Both the position numbers and the translations under genes were made by a program. The notes under the pieces were generated by a model. It ran no database searches, was not told where the DNA came from, and saw nothing but the letters and a program-made list of their open reading frames with translations. From positions 124,001 through 188,000 of the forward strand of contig NZ_WEGJ01000008.1 of assembly GCF_009604385.1 (NCBI RefSeq): a stretch of DNA of 64,000 nt, written 5' to 3'. Positions 61,780 to 64,000 of this stretch are shown one piece after another. The stretch is from Streptomyces smaragdinus. GTDB lineage: Bacteria > Actinomycetota > Actinomycetes > Streptomycetales > Streptomycetaceae. How positions within the stretch are numbered: the first letter of the stretch is position 1; each line of letters starts with the position of its first letter.

Positions 61780-64000
61780 CTACCCCATGGCCGCCTTGAC
61801 CGCCTCGGGCGTGAAGGGCATCGTGCGGAGCCGCACGCCGGTGGCGTCGAAGACGGCGCTGGAGATGGCGGACGGCATCACGTTGACGGCCGGCTCGCCG
61901 ACTCCGGTGGGAGCCGTCCCGGGGTTGGGGACGAGGACGGTCTTGATCGTCGGCGTTTCGTCCAGCCGGAGCAGCGGATAGCTCCGCCAGTCGACGGTGG
62001 TGACGTTCGAGGTGTCGAACTTCACCTCCTCGTGCAGGACCCGGCTCGCGGTCTGGATCACACAGCTGGTGATCTGGCGCTCGATCGCGCGGGGGTTGAT
62101 GATCTCCCCCTGGTCCTGCGCCACGGCCACCTCCGTGAGCAGGATCTTTCCTGTCGCGGGGGTCACCTCCACCGTGACCACCGCGGCGGCGTAGGTGCCG
62201 TCGCGGACGACGAACGCGACGCCCTGCCCGGTGACGGTGCCGTCGGTCGTGCTCGCGTCGCTCCTGGGCGAGGGCCGCGACTCCCAGCCGGCCGCCTCCG
62301 CCGCCGCCCGCAGCACGGCGGTCGCCCGCTGGTCGGTGAGGAGATTCAGGCGGAGCTGCAGCGGGTCCCGGCCGGTCTCGGCCGCGATCTCGTCGACGAA
62401 GGCCTCCTGCGCGAACGTGATCTGGTACTGGCCGGGTGAGCGCAGGTAGGTGGTGCGTATCCCGAAGGGGTAGGGCGAGGTGTCGGCGCCGAGCTCCGGT
62501 ATCTGGTGCGCGAGCTCCAGCAGGTTCGGGAACTGGTAGAGGTCGGGGCCGGTCCAGCTCCCGACCGGCTTGCGCGGGGTCGGCCCCTGCACCCCGGCCA
62601 GGATGGGCCCGAGCATGGTGCTGTCGTTGTTGGGCGCCATGAAGGCGTCGTGCTTCCAGGCGACGACGTTGCCGGACTCGTCGATTCCGGCCGACATGTC
62701 GTGGAGGGTGCCCGGGCCGTGGGGCTCCCAGATGTGCTCGTCCGCGCGAGTCCACTGCACCCGCACCGGCCGGCCCAGCTCCCGGGAGAGGAACACCGCC
62801 TCCGAGGCCGCGTCGTCGTAGTTGGCGGCGAAGCGCCCGTAGGGGCCGGAACCGTCGGCCCAGACCACCTCGACCTGCTCGTTGGCGATGCCGAGCATCT
62901 GGGCCACGGCCTTCCGCAGCCCCTGCGGGTACTGGGTGGAGGACCAGACGGTCACGCTGCCGTCGGCGCGCACGTCGGCGATGCCGCAGCTCGGTCCGAT
63001 CATGCCGTGGTTCTCGAACGGGGTCTGGTACGTGGCCTCCAGGGTGACGGCGGCGGAGGCGTAGGCGCCGTCGAAGTCGCCCTTCTGGGCGTGCGTCATG
63101 ACCTTCGACGGGATGGCGCGCATGGCGGCCGGCCAGTTCTCGTAGGCGGGCAGGCCGTTCCAGTCCGACCAGGTGACCGGCAGGGCGACCGCTCCCCTGA
63201 CCGCGTCCCACTCCTGCTCGGCGACCACCGCGACCAGGTTGCCCACCCGGACGACCTGGGCGTTGCTCCCGGCCGGCAGCTCGCCCACCGAGACCACGGT
63301 GGAGCCGATCCCCTTGGGGTGGACGACCCGGGCGTGGAGCATGCCGGGGACCCTGATGTCGTGGACGAACCTGGTCTTCTGCCTGACCTTGTCCTCGATG
63401 TCGACCCGGGGGACGGACCGGCCGACCAGCCGGTACTCGCCGGGCGGCTTGAGCGCGGCGCCTTGGCCGTCGGCCGGCGTCACGGCGGTGAGCACCCTGC
63501 CGCGGACCAGCTGGCCGTAATGGACCTGCTTCCTGCCCGTCTTCTCGCTGCTGCGGACCACACCGTTCTCGACCGTGAGCTCGCCGACCGGGACGCCCAG
63601 CACCTCGGAGGCCAGGGCGAGCAGCGCGGCCCGGGCCTCGGCGGCCATCTGCCGGGCCTGGCGGCCCGCTCTGGCGATGGTGCTGCTGGCGGCCGTGACA
63701 CCCTGGTCCGGGGTGACGGCGGTGCTGCCCATCACCATGGTGACCTTGTCGAACGCGACGTCGAGCTCTTCGGCCACCATCTGCGCGAGGGCGGTCCGGT
63801 TTCCCTGGCCGAGCTCGACGCGTCCGGTGCGCCAGGTGACGTCGCTGTTGGCATGCACCGTCAGCCAGGTGGCGAGCTCGTTGAGGTCGGGGGTGGGGAA
63901 CGGCACGTCCGCCGCCGCCGCTTGTGCGATCGACGGGCGCAGCGCCGCCGGCACCGCGGCCGACATCACGACCAGGGCGCCTCCGGCCCTGAGCAGGCTG
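61780..64000 (-). CDS. Molybdenum hydroxylase large subunit (IorB/xanthine dehydrogenase-like), 5' end outside window
   Basis: At least 739 residues are visible, and the true start lies beyond the right edge. The frame there reads SLLRAGGALVVMSAAVPAALRP, the hydrophobic part of a probable twin-arginine signal as in isoquinoline 1-oxidoreductase beta subunits. The molybdopterin domains follow: VELGQGNRTALAQMVAEELDV, MGSTAVTPDQGVTAASSTIA, then a second half with TYQTPFENHGMIGPS, YGRFAANYDD and the catalytic Glu motif GVGEPAVNVMP near the C-terminus. It should hydroxylate an N-heterocycle or aldehyde outside or at the membrane. A 2Fe-2S small subunit gene would be expected upstream, outside this window. 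Confidence 0.93.
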   Translation of the reverse strand, partial: SLLRAGGALVVMSAAVPAALRPSIAQAAAADVPFPTPDLNELATWLTVHANSDVTWRTGRVELGQGNRTALAQMVAEELDVAFDKVTMVMGSTAVTPDQGVTAASSTIARAGRQARQMAAEARAALLALASEVLGVPVGELTVENGVVRSSEKTGRKQVHYGQLVRGRVLTAVTPADGQGAALKPPGEYRLVGRSVPRVDIEDKVRQKTRFVHDIRVPGMLHARVVHPKGIGSTVVSVGELPAGSNAQVVRVGNLVAVVAEQEWDAVRGAVALPVTWSDWNGLPAYENWPAAMRAIPSKVMTHAQKGDFDGAYASAAVTLEATYQTPFENHGMIGPSCGIADVRADGSVTVWSSTQYPQGLRKAVAQMLGIANEQVEVVWADGSGPYGRFAANYDDAASEAVFLSRELGRPVRVQWTRADEHIWEPHGPGTLHDMSAGIDESGNVVAWKHDAFMAPNNDSTMLGPILAGVQGPTPRKPVGSWTGPDLYQFPNLLELAHQIPELGADTSPYPFGIRTTYLRSPGQYQITFAQEAFVDEIAAETGRDPLQLRLNLLTDQRATAVLRAAAEAAGWESRPSPRSDASTTDGTVTGQGVAFVVRDGTYAAAVVTVEVTPATGKILLTEVAVAQDQGEIINPRAIERQITSCVIQTASRVLHEEVKFDTSNVTTVDWRSYPLLRLDETPTIKTVLVPNPGTAPTGVGEPAVNVMPSAISSAVFDATGVRLRTMPFTPEAVKAAMG

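Overview
The window is a stretch of a very G+C-rich actinobacterial chromosome, almost certainly Streptomyces. Codons strongly prefer G or C in third position, GTG starts are common, and two genes carry the rare Leu codon TTA. The core genes (bkd operon, aspS, metG, thiC, hisC-type aminotransferase, cydAB-cydCD) match, from memory, the content of the central part of the S. coelicolor chromosome. I saw no tRNA, rRNA, CRISPR array, transposase or prophage gene.

Layout. 1-5100: tail of a membrane protein (probably a Ser/Thr kinase), a NarL-type response regulator, and a bkdA-bkdB-bkdC branched-chain 2-oxoacid dehydrogenase operon with a long structured leader. 5100-11050: an L,D-transpeptidase with a TTA codon, a GntR regulator coupled to an MFS transporter, a degenerate MreB-like protein, a DinB/maleylpyruvate-isomerase-fold protein and a nitrilase-family amidohydrolase. 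11091-13032: a two-gene RNA-repair module, RNA ligase plus HD-phosphoesterase/polynucleotide kinase. 13091-14245: a membrane-anchored LamG protein. 14508-26616: a surface-glycan locus with seven forward genes, mostly joined by 4-base stop/start overlaps (GT2, single-pass membrane protein, GT4, DUF2206-like membrane protein, GT4, flippase, GT4) and an eighth encoding a polysaccharide pyruvyltransferase fused to a GT4. A convergent exported glycoside hydrolase closes it.

26670-36400: LURP-one-like and SseB-like proteins, an acyl-CoA dehydrogenase with a likely repressor site, an M18 aminopeptidase, a thioredoxin-NHL protein divergent from a pirin with a promoter/operator, and a PAS-GAF-PP2C-ATPase signalling phosphatase. 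36600-42635: DoxX protein, aspS, metG and thiC under a TPP riboswitch. 42700-48640: an unknown protein, a TerD-VWA fusion, a small operon resembling SdpA/SdpB (proline-rich protein, DUF5819-like, HTTM) with a facing DCC thiol oxidoreductase, and a membrane protein. 48800-52660: metallophosphoesterase, a LacI regulator with a TTA codon, and a histidinol-phosphate-type aminotransferase. 52740-60763: Rex operators, cydA, cydB, a fused cydCD ABC exporter and a GAF histidine kinase. The end holds a HAD phosphatase and most of a molybdenum hydroxylase large subunit that runs off the right edge.

Regulatory themes readable from sequence are redox control (Rex sites before cydA, an operator inside the pirin promoter), vitamin control (TPP riboswitch), developmental control (TTA codons read by bldA tRNA) and dense translational coupling in the glycan operon.
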